From assembly GCA_963170055.1 (NCBI GenBank), contig CAUJGJ010000303.1, forward strand, positions 96,201 through 160,200: a DNA stretch of 64,000 nucleotides, read 5' to 3'. This DNA comes from Halisarca cf. caerulea. Taxonomy: Eukaryota > Porifera > Demospongiae > Chondrillida > Halisarcidae. Position numbers and translations under genes: made by a program. The notes below the pieces were generated by a model. That model had not been told where the DNA came from. It was given only the letters and a program-made list of their open reading frames with translations, and did not search any database. Positions 36,501-50,360 of the stretch are shown in pieces (the stretch's first letter is position 1; each line of letters begins with the position of its first letter).

Positions 36501-37799
36501 TGAATCATGCATAAGAAGTCAAGAATAGCATGAAATTGCAAGAATTGCAAATAACTTGGAAAAGAAATTGGCGATGTTTTATTTCTTACTAGGATAATTT
36601 GTTTGACAAATCACCGCAGCTATAAGTTTTATGACTTTGTTAATGCATGAATCATGCATAATAAATCAAGAATAGCATGAAATTGCAAGAATTGCAAATA
36701 ACTTAGAACAGAAATTTGCGATTTTTATTTCTTACCAGGACAATTTTTTTGACATATGACCGCAGCTATAAGTTTTATGACTTTGTTAATGCATGAATCA
36801 TGCATAATAAATCAAGAATAGCATGAAATTTCAAGAATTGCAAATAACTTAGAAAAGAAATTTGCGATTTTTTATTTCTTACCAGGATAATTTGTTTGAC
36901 AAATCACCGCAGCTATAAGTTTTATGACTTTGTTAATGCATGAATCATGCATAATAAATCAAGAATAGCATGAAATTGCAAGAATTGCAAATAACTTAGA
37001 ACAGATATTTGCGATTTTTATTTCTTACCAGGACAATTTTTTTGACATATGACCGCAGCTATAAGTTTTATGACTTTGTTAATGCATGAATCATGCATAA
37101 GAAGTCAAGAATAGTATGAAATTGCAAAAATTTCTAATAACTTAGAAAAGAAATTTGCGATTTTCTGTTTCTTACTAGGACAATTCATTTGACAAATCAC
37201 CGCAGCTATAAGTTTTATGACTTTGTTAATGCATGAATCACGCATAAGAAATAAACGATAGCATGAAATTGCAAGTATTGCAAATAACTTAGAAAATAAA
37301 TTTGCGATTTTCTATTTCTTACTAGGACAATTTATTTGACAATTCACCGCAGCTATAAGTTTTATGACTTTGTTAATGCATGAATCATGCATAAGAAGTC
37401 AAGAATAGCATGATATTGCAAAAATTGCAAATAACTTAGAAAAGAAATTTGCGATTTTCTATTTCTTACTACGACAATTTATTTGACAAATCACCGCAGC
37501 TATAAGTTTTATAACTATGTTAATGCATGAATCATGCATAAGAAGTGAAGAATAGCATGAAATTGCAAGAATTGCAAATAACTTAGAAAAGAAATTTGCG
37601 ATTTTTTGTTTCTTACCAGGACAATTTTTTTGACAAATGACCGCAGATATAAGTTTTATGACTTTGTTAATGCATGAATCCTGCATAAGAAGTCAAGAAT
37701 AGCATGAAATTGCAAGAATTGCAAATAACTTAGAAAAGAAATTTGCGATTTCCTATTTCTGACACAAACAATTTATTTGACAAATCACCGCAGCTATAT

Positions 37800-40700
37800 G
37801 TTTTATGACTTTGTTAATGCATGAATCATGCATAAGAAGTCAAGAATAGCATGAAATTGCAAGAATTGCAAATAACTTAGAAAAGAAATTTGCGATTTTT
37901 TATTTCTTACCAGGATAATTTGTTTGACAAATCACCGCAGCTATAAGTTTTATCACTTTGTTAATGCATGAATCATGCATAATAAATCAAGAATAGCATG
38001 AAATTGCAAGAATTGCAAATAACTTAGAACAGAAATTTGCGATTTATATTTCTTACCAAGACAATTTTTTTGACATATGACCGCAGCTATAAGTTTTATG
38101 ACTTTGTTAATGCATGAATCATGCATAATAAGTCAAGAATAGCATGAAATTTCAAGAATTGCAAATAACTTAGAAAAGAAATTTGCGATTTTTTATTTCT
38201 TACCAGGATAATTTGTTTGACAAATCACCGCAGCTATAAGTTTTATGACTTTGTTAATGCATGAATCATGCATAATAAATCAAGAATAGCATGAAATTGC
38301 AAGAATTGCAAATAACTTAGAACAGAAATTTGCGATGTTTATTTCTTACCAGGACAATTTTTTTGACATATGACCGCAGCTATAAGTTTTATGACTTTGT
38401 TAATGCATGAATCATGCATAAGAAGTCAAGAATAGTATGAAATTGCAAAAATTTCTAATAACTTAGAAAAGAAATTTGCGATTTTCTGTTTCTTACTAGG
38501 ACAATTCATTTGACAAATCACCGCAGCTATAAGTTTTATGAGTTTGTTAATGCATGAATCACGCATAAGAAATAAACGATAGCATGAAATTGCAAGTATT
38601 GCAAATAACTTAGAAAATAAATTTGCGATTTTCTATTTCTTACTAGGACAATTTATTTGACAATTCACCGCAGCTATAAGTTTTATGACTTTGTTAATGC
38701 ATGAATCATGCATAAGAAGTCAAGAATAGCATGAAATTGCAAGAATTGCAAATAATTTAGAAAAGAAATTTGCGATTTTTCATTTTTTACTAAGACAATT
38801 TATTTGACAAATCACCGCAGTTATATGTTTTATGACTTTGTTAATGCATGAATCACGCATAAGAAGTGAAGAATAGCATAAAATTGCAAGAATTGCAAAT
38901 AACTTAGAAAAGAAATTTGCGATTTTCTGTTTCTTACTAGGACAATTTATTTGACAAATCACCGCAGCTATAAGTTTTATGACTTTGTTAATGCATGAAT
39001 CATGCATAAGAAGTCAAGAATAGCATGAAATTGCAAAAAATTCTAAGAACTTAGAAAAGAAATTTGCGATTTTCTGTTTCGTACTAGGACAATTCATTTG
39101 ACAAATCACTGCAGCTATAAGTTTTATGACTTTGGTAATGCATGAATCATGCATAAGAAATCAACAATAGCATGAAATTGCAAGAATTGCAAATAACTTA
39201 GAAAAGAAATTTGAGATTTTTTATTTCTTATCAGGACAATTTATTTGACAAATCACCGCAGCTATAAGTTTTATGAGTTTGTTAATGCATGAATCATGCA
39301 TAAGAAGTCAAGAATAGCATGAAATTGTAAGAATTGCAAATAACTTAGAAAAGAAATTGGCGATTTTCTATTTGTGACACAAATAATTTATTTGACAAAT
39401 CACCGCAGGTATAAGTTTTATGATATTGTTAACGCATGAATCATGCATAAGAAGTCAAGAATAGCATGAAATTGCAAGAATTGCAAATAACTTAGAAAAG
39501 AAATTTGCGATTTTCTATTTCTGACACTAATAATTTATTTGACAAATCACCGCAGCTATAAGTTTTATGACTTTGTTAATGCATGAATCAGGCATAAGAA
39601 GTCAAGAATAGCATGAAATTGCAAGAATTGCAAATGATTTAAAAAAGAAATTTGTAATTTTCTATTTCTTACACAAACAATTTATTTGACACATTACCGC
39701 AGTTCTAAGTTTTATGAGTTTGTTGATGCGTAAATCATGCATAAGAAGTCAAGAATAGCATTAATTTGCAAGAATTGCAAATAACTTAGAAAAGAAATTT
39801 GCGATTTTCTATTTCTTACAAGGACATTTTATTTGACAAATCACCGCAGCTATAAGTTTGATGACTTTGTTAATGCATGAATCATGCATAAGAAGTCAAG
39901 AATAGCATGAAATTGTAAGAATTGCAAATAACTTAGAAAAGAAATTTGTGATTTTCTATTTCTGACACAAATAATTTATTTCACAAATCACCGCAGCTAT
40001 AAGTTTTATGACTTTGTTAATGCATGAATCATGCATAAGAAGTCAAGAATAGCATGAAATTGCAAAAAATTCTAAGAACTTAGAAAAGAAATTTGCGATT
40101 TTCTGTTTCGTACTAGGACAATTCATTTGACAAATCACTGCAGCTATAAGTTTTATGACTTTGGTAATGCATGAATCATGCATAAGAATTCAACAATAGC
40201 ATGAAATTGCAAGAATTGCAAATAACTTAGAAAAGAAATTTGAGATTTTTTATTTCTTATCAGGACAATTTATTTGACAAATCACCGCAGCTATAAGTTT
40301 TATGAGTTTGTTAATGCATGAATCATGCATAAGAAGTCAAGAATAGCATGAAATTGTAAGAATTGCAAATAACTTAGAAAAGAAATTTGTGATTTTCTAT
40401 TTCTTACACAAACAATTTATTTGACACATTACCGCAGCTCTAAGTTTTATGAGTTTGTTGATGCGTGAATCATGCATAAGAAGTGAAGAATAGCATGATT
40501 GACAAATCACCATCATAAGTGTTATAACTATGTTAATGCATGAATCATGCATAAGAAGTCAAGAATAGCATGAAATTGCAAGAATTGCAAATAATTTAGA
40601 AAAGAAATTTGCGATTGTTCATTTTTTACTAAGACAATTTATTTGACAAATCACCGCAGTTATATGTTTTATGACTTTGTTAATGCATGAATCACGCATA

Positions 40701-43556
40701 AGAAGTCAAGAATAGCATGAAATTGCAAGAATTGCAAATAACTTAGAAAAGAAATTTGCGATTTTTTATTTCTTACCAGGATAATTTGTTTGACAAATCA
40801 CCGCAGCTATAAGTTTTATCACTTTGTTAATGCATGAATCATGCATAATAAATCAAGAATAGCATGAAATTGCAAGAATTGCAAATAACTTAGAACAGAA
40901 ATTTGCGATTTATATTTCTTACCAAGACAATTTTTTTGACATATGACCGCAGCTATAAGTTTTATGACTTTGTTAATGCATGAATCATGCATAATAAATC
41001 AAGAATAGCATGAAATTTCAAGAATTGCAAATAACTTAGAAAAGAAATTTGCGATTTTTTATTTCTTACCAGGATAATTTGTTTGACAAATCACCGCAGC
41101 TATAAGTTTTATGACTTTGTTAATGCATGAATCATGCATAATAAATCAAGAATAGCATGAAATTGCAAGAATTGCAAATAACTTAGAACAGAAATTTGCG
41201 ATGTTTATTTCTTACCAGGACAATTTTTTTGACATATGACCGCAGCTATAAGTTTTATGACTTTGTTAATGCATGAATCATGCATAAGAAGTCAAGAATA
41301 GTATGAAATTGCAAAAATTTCTAATAACTTAGAAAAGAAATTTGCGATTTTCTGTTTCTTACTAGGACAATTCATTTGACAAATCACCGCAGCTATAAGT
41401 TTTATGAGTTTGTTAATGCATGAATCACGCATAAGAAATAAACGATAGCATGAAATTGCAAGTATTGCAAATAACTTAGAAAATAAATTTGCGATTTTCT
41501 ATTTCTTACTAGGACAATTTATTTGACAATTCACCGCAGCTATAAGTTTTATGACTTTGTTAATGCATGAATCATGCATAAGAAGTCAAGAATAGCATGA
41601 AATTGCAAGAATTGCAAATAATTTAGAAAAGAAATTTGCGATTTTTCATTTTTTACTAAGACAATTTATTTGACAAATCACCGCAGTTATATGTTTTATG
41701 ACTTTGTTAATGCATGAATCACGCATAAGAAGTGAAGAATAGCATAAAATTGCAAGAATTGCAAATAACTTAGAAAAGAAATTTGCGATTTTCTGTTTCT
41801 TACTAGGACAATTTATTTGACAAATCACCGCAGCTATAAGTTTTATGACTTTGTTAATGCATGAATCATGCATAAGAAGTCAAGAATAGCATGAAATTGC
41901 AAAAAATTCTAAGAACTTAGAAAAGAAATTTGCGATTTTCTGTTTCGTACTAGGACAATTCATTTGACAAATCACTGCAGCTATAAGTTTTATGACTTTG
42001 GTAATGCATGAATCATGCATAAGAAATCAACAATAGCATGAAATTGCAAGAATTGCAAATAACTTAGAAAAGAAATTTGAGATTTTTTATTTCTTATCAG
42101 GACAATTTATTTGACAAATCACCGCAGCTATAAGTTTTATGAGTTTGTTAATGCATGAATCATGCATAAGAAGTCAAGAATAGCATGAAATTGTAAGAAT
42201 TGCAAATAACTTAGAAAAGAAATTGGCGATTTTCTATTTGTGACACAAATAATTTATTTGACAAATCACCGCAGGTATAAGTTTTATGATATTGTTAACG
42301 CATGAATCATGCATAAGAAGTCAAGAATAGCATGAAATTGCAAGAATTGCAAATACCTTAGAAAAGAAATTTGCGATTTTCTATTTCTGACACTAATAAT
42401 TTATTTGACAAATCACCGCAGCTATAAGTTTTATGACTTTGTTAATGCATGAATCAGGCATAAGAAGTCAAGAATAGCATGAAATTGCAAGAATTGCAAA
42501 TGATTTAAAAAAGAAATTTGTAATTTTCTATTTCTTACACAAACAATTTATTTGACACATTACCGCAGTTCTAAGTTTTATGAGTTTGTTGATGCGTAAA
42601 TCATGCATAAGAAGTCAAGAATAGCATTAATTTGCAAGAATTGCAAATAACTTAGAAAAGAAATTTGCGATTTTCTATTTCTTACAAGGACATTTTATTT
42701 GACAAATCACCGCAGCTATAAGTTTGATGACTTTGTTAATGCATGAATCATGCATAAGAAGTCAAGAATAGCATGAAATTGTAAGAATTGCAAATAACTT
42801 AGAAAAGAAATTTGTGATTTTCTATTTCTGACACAAATAATTTATTTCACAAATCACCGCAGCTATAAGTTTTATGACTTTGTTAATGCATGAATCATGC
42901 ATAAGAAGTCAAGAATAGCATGAAATTGCAAAAAATTCTAAGAACTTAGAAAAGAAATTTGCGATTTTCTGTTTCGTACTAGGACAATTCATTTGACAAA
43001 TCACTGCAGCTATAAGTTTTATGACTTTGGTAATGCATGAATCATGCATAAGAATTCAACAATAGCATGAAATTGCAAGAATTGCAAATAACTTAGAAAA
43101 GAAATTTGAGATTTTTTATTTCTTATCAGGACAATTTATTTGACAAATCACCGCAGCTATAAGTTTTATGAGTTTGTTAATGCATGAATCATGCATAAGA
43201 AGTCAAGAATAGCATGAAATTGTAAGAATTGCAAATAACTTAGAAAAGAAATTTGTGATTTTCTATTTCTTACACAAACAATTTATTTGACACATTACCG
43301 CAGCTCTAAGTTTTATGAGTTTGTTGATGCGTGAATCATGCATAAGAAGTGAAGAATAGCATGATATTGCAAAAATTGCAAATAACTTAGAAAAGAAATT
43401 TGCGATTTTCTATTTCTTACTACGACAATTTATTTGACAAATCACCGCAGCTATAAGTGTTATAACTATGTTAATGCATGAATCATGCATAAGAAGTCAA
43501 GAATAGCATGAAATTGCAAGAATTGCAAATAATTTAGAAAAGAAATTTGCGATTGT
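37800..43556 (+). repeat. Higher-order repeat of 2866 bp with a 73-bp deletion
   Basis: Markers such as TTTTATCACTTTG (near 37949 and 40815) lie 2866 bp apart. In the first copy a junction at about 40494 (GCATGATTGACAAATCACC) has lost 73 bp, half a monomer, which the second copy keeps near 43360. Right of the junction the offset becomes 2939, or 20 monomers minus one base. Confidence 0.75.
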
Positions 43557-46500
43557 TCATTTTTTACTAAGACAATTTATTTGACAAATCACCGCAGTTA
43601 TATGTTTTATGACTTTGTTAATGCATGAATCACGCATAAGAAGTGAAGAATAGCATAAAATTGCAAGAATTGCAAATAACTTAGAAAAGAAATTTGCGAT
43701 TTTCTGTTTCTTACTAGGACAATTTATTTGACAAATCACCGCAGCTATAAGTTTTATGACTTTGTTAATGCATGAATCATGCATAAGAAGTCAAGAATAG
43801 CATGAAATTGCAAAAAATTCTAAGAACTTAGAAAAGAAATTTGCGATTTTCTGTTTCGTACTAGGACAATTCATTTGACAAATCACTGCAGCTATAAGTT
43901 TTATGACTTTGGTAATGCATGAATCATGCATAAGAAATCAACAATAGCATGAAATTGCAAGAATTGCAAATAACTTAGAAAAGAAATTTGAGATTTTTTA
44001 TTTCTTATCAGGACAATTTATTTGACAAATCACCGCAGCTATAAGTTTTATGACTTTGTTAATGCATGAATCATGCATAAGAAGTCAAGAATAGCATGAA
44101 ATTGTAAGAATTGCAAATAACTTAGAAAAGAAATTTGCGATTCTTTATTTCTTACTAAGACAATTTATTTGACAAATCACGGCAGCTATAAGTTTTATGA
44201 CTTTGTTAATGCATGAATCATGCATAAGAAGTCAAGAATAGCATGAAATTGCAAGAATTGCAAATAACTTAGAAAAGAAATTTGCGATTTTCTATTTATT
44301 ACTCGGACAATTTATTTGACAAATCCCCGCAGCTATAAGTTTTATGACTTTATTAATGCATGAATCATGCATAAGAAGTAAAGAATAGCATGAAATTACA
44401 AGAATTGCAAATAACTTAAAAAAGAAATTTACGTTTTTCTATTTCTTACTAGGACAATTTATTTGACAAATCACGGCAGCTATAAGTTTTATGACTTTGT
44501 TAATGCATGAATCATGCATAAGAAATCAAGAATAGCATGAAATTGCAAGAATTGCAAATAACTTAGAAAAGAAATTTGCGATTTTCTGTTTCTTACTACG
44601 ACAATTTATTTGACAAATCACCGCAGCTATAAGTTTTATGACTTTGTTAATGCATGAATCATGCATAAGAAGTCAAGAATAGCATGAAATTGCAAAAAAT
44701 TCTAAGAACTTAGAAAAGAAATTTGCGACTTTCTGTTTCGTACTAGGACAATTCATTTGACAAATCACCGCAGCTATAAGTTTTATGACTTTGGTAATGC
44801 ATGAATCATGCATAAGAAATCAACAATAGCATGAAATTGCAAGAATTGCAAATAACTTAGAAAAGAAATTTGCGATTTTCTATTTCTTACTACGACAATT
44901 TATTTGACAAATCACCGCAGCTATAAGTTTTATGACTTTGTTAATGCATGAATCATGCATAAGAAGTAAAGAATAGCATGAAATTGCAAGAATTGCAAAT
45001 AACTTAAAAAAGAAATTTGCGATTTTCTATTTCTTACTAGGACAATTCATTTGACAAATCACCGCAGCTATATGATTTATGACTTTGTTAATGCATGAAT
45101 CATGCATAAGAAGTGAAGAATAGCATGAAATTGCAAGAATTGCAAATAACTTAGAAAAGAAATTTGCGATTTTCTGTTTCTTACTAGGACAATTTATTCG
45201 ACAAATCACCGCAGCTATAAGTTTTATGACTTTGTTAATGCATGAATCATGCATAAGAAGTCAAGAATAGTATGAAATTGCAAAAATTTCTAATAACTTA
45301 GAAAAGAAATTTGCGATTTTCTGTTTCTTACTAGGACAATTCATTTGACAAATCACCGCAGCTATAAGTTTTATGACTTTGTTAATGCATGAATCACGCA
45401 TAAGAAATAAACGATAGCATGAAATTGCAAGTATTGCAAATAACTTAGAAAATAATTTTGCGATTTTCTATTTCTTACTAGGACAATTTATTTGACAATT
45501 CACCGCAGCTATAAGTTTTATGACTTTGTTAATGCATGAATCATGCATAAGAAGTGAAGAATAGCATGATATTGCAAAAATTGCAAATAACTTAGAAAAG
45601 AAATTTGCGATTTTCTATTTCTTACTACGACAATTTATTTGACAAATCACCGCAGCTATAAGTTTTATAACTATGTTAATGCATGAATCATGCATAAGAA
45701 GTCAAGAATAGCATGAAATTGCAAGAATTGCTAATAATTTAGAAAAGAAATTTACGATTTTTCATTTTTTACTAAGACAATTTATTTGACAAATCACCGC
45801 AGTTATATGTTTTATGACTTTGTTAATGCATGAATCACGCATAAGAAGTGAAGAATAGCATAAAATTGCAAGAATTGCAAATAACTTAGAAAAGAAATTT
45901 GCGATTTTCTGTTTCTTACTAGGACAATTTATTTGACAAATCACCGCAGCTATAAGTTTTATGACTTTGTTAATGCATGAATCATGCATAAGAAGTCAAG
46001 AATAGCATGAAATTGCAAAAAATTCTAAGAACTTAGAAAAGAAATTTGCGATTTTCTGTTTCGTACTAGGACAATTCATTTGACAAATCACTGCAGCTAT
46101 AAGTTTTATGACTTTGGTAATGCATGAATCATGCATAAGAAATCAACAATAGCATGAAATTGCAAGAATTGCAAATAACTTAGAAAAGAAATTTGAGATT
46201 TTTTATTTCTTATCAGGACAATTTATTTGACAAATCACCGCAGCTATAAGTTTTATGAGTTTGTTAATGCATGAATCATGCATAAGAAGTCAAGAATAGC
46301 ATGAAATTGTAAGAATTGCAAATAACTTAGAAAAGAAATTGGCGATTTTCTATTTGTGACACAAATAATTTATTTGACAAATCACCGCAGGTATAAGTTT
46401 TATGATATTGTTAACGCATGAATCATGCATAAGAAGTCAAGAATAGCATGAAATTGCAAGAATTGCAAATAACTTAGAAAAGAAATTTGCGATTTTCTAT

Positions 46501-49500
46501 TTCTGACACTAATAATTTATTTGACAAATCACCGCAGCTATAAGTTTTATGACTTTGTTAATGCATGAATCAGGCATAAGAAGTCAAGAATAGCATGAAA
46601 TTGCAAGAATTGCAAATGATTTAAAAAAGAAATTTGTAATTTTCTATTTCTTACACAAACAATTTATTTGACACATTACCGCAGTTCTAAGTTTTATGAG
46701 TTTGTTGATGCGTAAATCATGCATAAGAAGTCAAGAATAGCATTAATTTGCAAGAATTGCAAATAACTTAGAAAAGAAATTTGCGATTTTCTATTTCTTA
46801 CAAGGACATTTTATTTGACAAATCACCGCAGCTATAAGTTTGATGACTTTGTTAATGCATGAATCATGCATAAGAAGTCAAGAATAGCATGAAATTGTAA
46901 GAATTGCAAATAACTTAGAAAAGAAATTTGTGATTTTCTATTTCTGACACAAATAATTTATTTCACAAATCACCGCAGCTATAAGTTTTATGACTTTGTT
47001 AATGCATGAATCATGCATAAGAAGTCAAGAATAGCATGAAATTGCAAAAAATTCTAAGAACTTAGAAAAGAAATTTGCGATTTTCTGTTTCGTACTAGGA
47101 CAATTCATTTGACAAATCACTGCAGCTATAAGTTTTATGACTTTGGTAATGCATGAATCATGCATAAGAATTCAACAATAGCATGAAATTGCAAGAATTG
47201 CAAATAACTTAGAAAAGAAATTTGAGATTTTTTATTTCTTATCAGGACAATTTATTTGACAAATCACCGCAGCTATAAGTTTTATGAGTTTGTTAATGCA
47301 TGAATCATGCATAAGAAGTCAAGAATAGCATGAAATTGTAAGAATTGCAAATAACTTAGAAAAGAAATTTGTGATTTTCTATTTCTTACACAAACAATTT
47401 ATTTGACACATTACCGCAGCTCTAAGTTTTATGAGTTTGTTGATGCGTGAATCATGCATAAGAAGTGAAGAATAGCATGATATTGCAAAAATTGCAAATA
47501 ACTTAGAAAAGAAATTTGCGATTTTCTATTTCTTACTACGACAATTTATTTGACAAATCACCGCAGCTATAAGTGTTATAACTATGTTAATGCATGAATC
47601 ATGCATAAGAAGTCAAGAATAGCATGAAATTGCAAGAATTGCAAATAATTTAGAAAAGAAATTTGCGATTGTTCATTTTTTACTAAGACAATTTATTTGA
47701 CAAATCACCGCAGTTATATGTTTTATGACTTTGTTAATGCATGAATCACGCATAAGAAGTGAAGAATAGCATAAAATTGCAAGAATTGCAAATAACTTAG
47801 AAAAGAAATTTGCGATTTTCTGTTTCTTACTAGGACAATTTATTTGACAAATCACCGCAGCTATAAGTTTTATGACTTTGTTAATGCATGAATCATGCAT
47901 AAGAAGTCAAGAATAGCATGAAATTGCAAAAAATTCTAAGAACTTAGAAAAGAAATTTGTGATTTTCTGTTTCGTACTAGGACAATTCATTTGACAAATC
48001 ACTGCAGCTATAAGTTTTATGACTTTGGTAATGCATGAATCATGCATAAGAAATCAACAATAGCATGAAATTGCAAGAATTGCAAATAACTTAGAAAAGA
48101 AATTTGAGATTTTTTATTTCTTATCAGGACAATTTATTTGACAAATCACCGCAGCTATAAGTTTTATGACTTTGTTAATGCATGAATCATGCATAAGAAG
48201 TCAAGAATAGCATGAAATTGTAAGAATTGCAAATAACTTAGAAAAGAAATTTGCGATTCTTTATTTCTTACTAAGACAATTTATTTGACAAATCACGGCA
48301 GCTATAAGTTTTATGACTTTGTTAATGCATGAATCATGCATAAGAAGTCAAGAATAGCATGAAATTGCAAGAATTGCAAATAACTTAGAAAAGAAATTTG
48401 CGATTTTCTATTTATTACTCGGACAATTTATTTGACAAATCCCCGCAGCTATAAGTTTTATGACTTTATTAATGCATGAATCATGCATAAGAAGTAAAGA
48501 ATAGCATGAAATTACAAGAATTGCAAATAACTTAAAAAAGAAATTTACGTTTTTCTATTTCTTACTAGGACAATTTATTTGACAAATCACGGCAGCTATA
48601 AGTTTTATGACTTTGTTAATGCATGAATCATGCATAAGAAATCAAGAATAGCATGAAATTGCAAGAATTGCAAATAACTTAGAAAAGAAATTTGCGATTT
48701 TCTGTTTCTTACTACGACAATTTATTTGACAAATCACCGCAGCTATAAGTTTTATGACTTTGTTAATGCATGAATCATGCATAAGAAGTCAAGAATAGCA
48801 TGAAATTGCAAAAAATTCTAAGAACTTAGAAAAGAAATTTGCGACTTTCTGTTTCGTACTAGGACAATTCATTTGACAAATCACCGCAGCTATAAGTTTT
48901 ATGACTTTGGTAATGCATGAATCATGCATAAGAAATCAACAATAGCATGAAATTGCAAGAATTGCAAATAACTTAGAAAAGAAATTTGCGATTTTCTATT
49001 TCTTACTACGACAATTTATTTGACAAATCACCGCAGCTATAAGTTTTATGACTTTGTTAATGCATGAATCATGCATAAGAAGTAAAGAATAGCATGAAAT
49101 TGCAAGAATTGCAAATAACTTAAAAAAGAAATTTGCGATTTTCTATTTCTTACTAGGACAATTCATTTGACAAATCACCGCAGCTATATGATTTATGACT
49201 TTGTTAATGCATGAATCATGCATAAGAAGTGAAGAATAGCATGAAATTGCAAGAATTGCAAATAACTTAGAAAAGAAATTTGCGATTTTCTGTTTCTTAC
49301 TAGGACAATTTATTCGACAAATCACCGCAGCTATAAGTTTTATGACTTTGTTAATGCATGAATCATGCATAAGAAGTCAAGAATAGTATGAAATTGCAAA
49401 AATTTCTAATAACTTAGAAAAGAAATTTGCGATTTTCTGTTTCTTACTAGGACAATTCATTTGACAAATCACCGCAGCTATAAGTTTTATGACTTTGTTA

Positions 49501-50360
49501 ATGCATGAATCACGCATAAGAAATAAACGATAGCATGAAATTGCAAGTATTGCAAATAACTTAGAAAATAATTTTGCGATTTTCTATTTCTTACTAGGAC
49601 AATTTATTTGACAATTCACCGCAGCTATAAGTTTTATGACTTTGTTAATGCATGAATCATGCATAAGAAGTGAAGAATAGCATGATATTGCAAAAATTGC
49701 AAATAACTTAGAAAAGAAATTTGCGATTTTCTATTTCTTACTACGACAATTTATTTGACAAATCACCGCAGCTATAAGTTTTATAACTATGTTAATGCAT
49801 GAATCATGCATAAGAAGTCAAGAATAGCATGAAATTGCAAGAATTGCTAATAATTTAGAAAAGAAATTTACGATTTTTCATTTTTTACTAAGACAATTTA
49901 TTTGACAAATCACCGCAGTTATATGTTTTATGACTTTGTTAATGCATGAATCACGCATAAGAAGTGAAGAATAGCATAAAATTGCAAGAATTGCAAATAA
50001 CTTAGAAAAGAAATTTGCGATTTTCTGTTTCTTACTAGGACAATTTATTTGACAAATCACCGCAGCTATAAGTTTTATGACTTTGTTAATGCATGAATCA
50101 TGCATAAGAAGTCAAGAATAGCATGAAATTGCAAAAAATTCTAAGAACTTAGAAAAGAAATTTGCGATTTTCTGTTTCGTACTAGGACAATTCATTTGAC
50201 AAATCACTGCAGCTATAAGTTTTATGACTTTGGTAATGCATGAATCATGCATAAGAAATCAACAATAGCATGAAATTGCAAGAATTGCAAATAACTTAGA
50301 AAATAAATTTGAGATTTTTTATTTCTTATCAGGACAATTTATTTGACAAATCACCGCAGC
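41590..50360 (+). repeat. Higher-order repeat of 4116 bp (28 monomers), 2.1 copies
   Basis: Equivalent positions recur at exactly 4116 bp: 41646/45762/49878, 43557/47673 and 45027/49143. The copies run about 41590-45705 and 45706-49821, with a partial third to about 50360, where the sequence switches to a different register. Few differences are seen (for example TTTGTGATT near 47960 for TTTGCGATT near 43844). This is the longest unit in the array. Confidence 0.85.
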
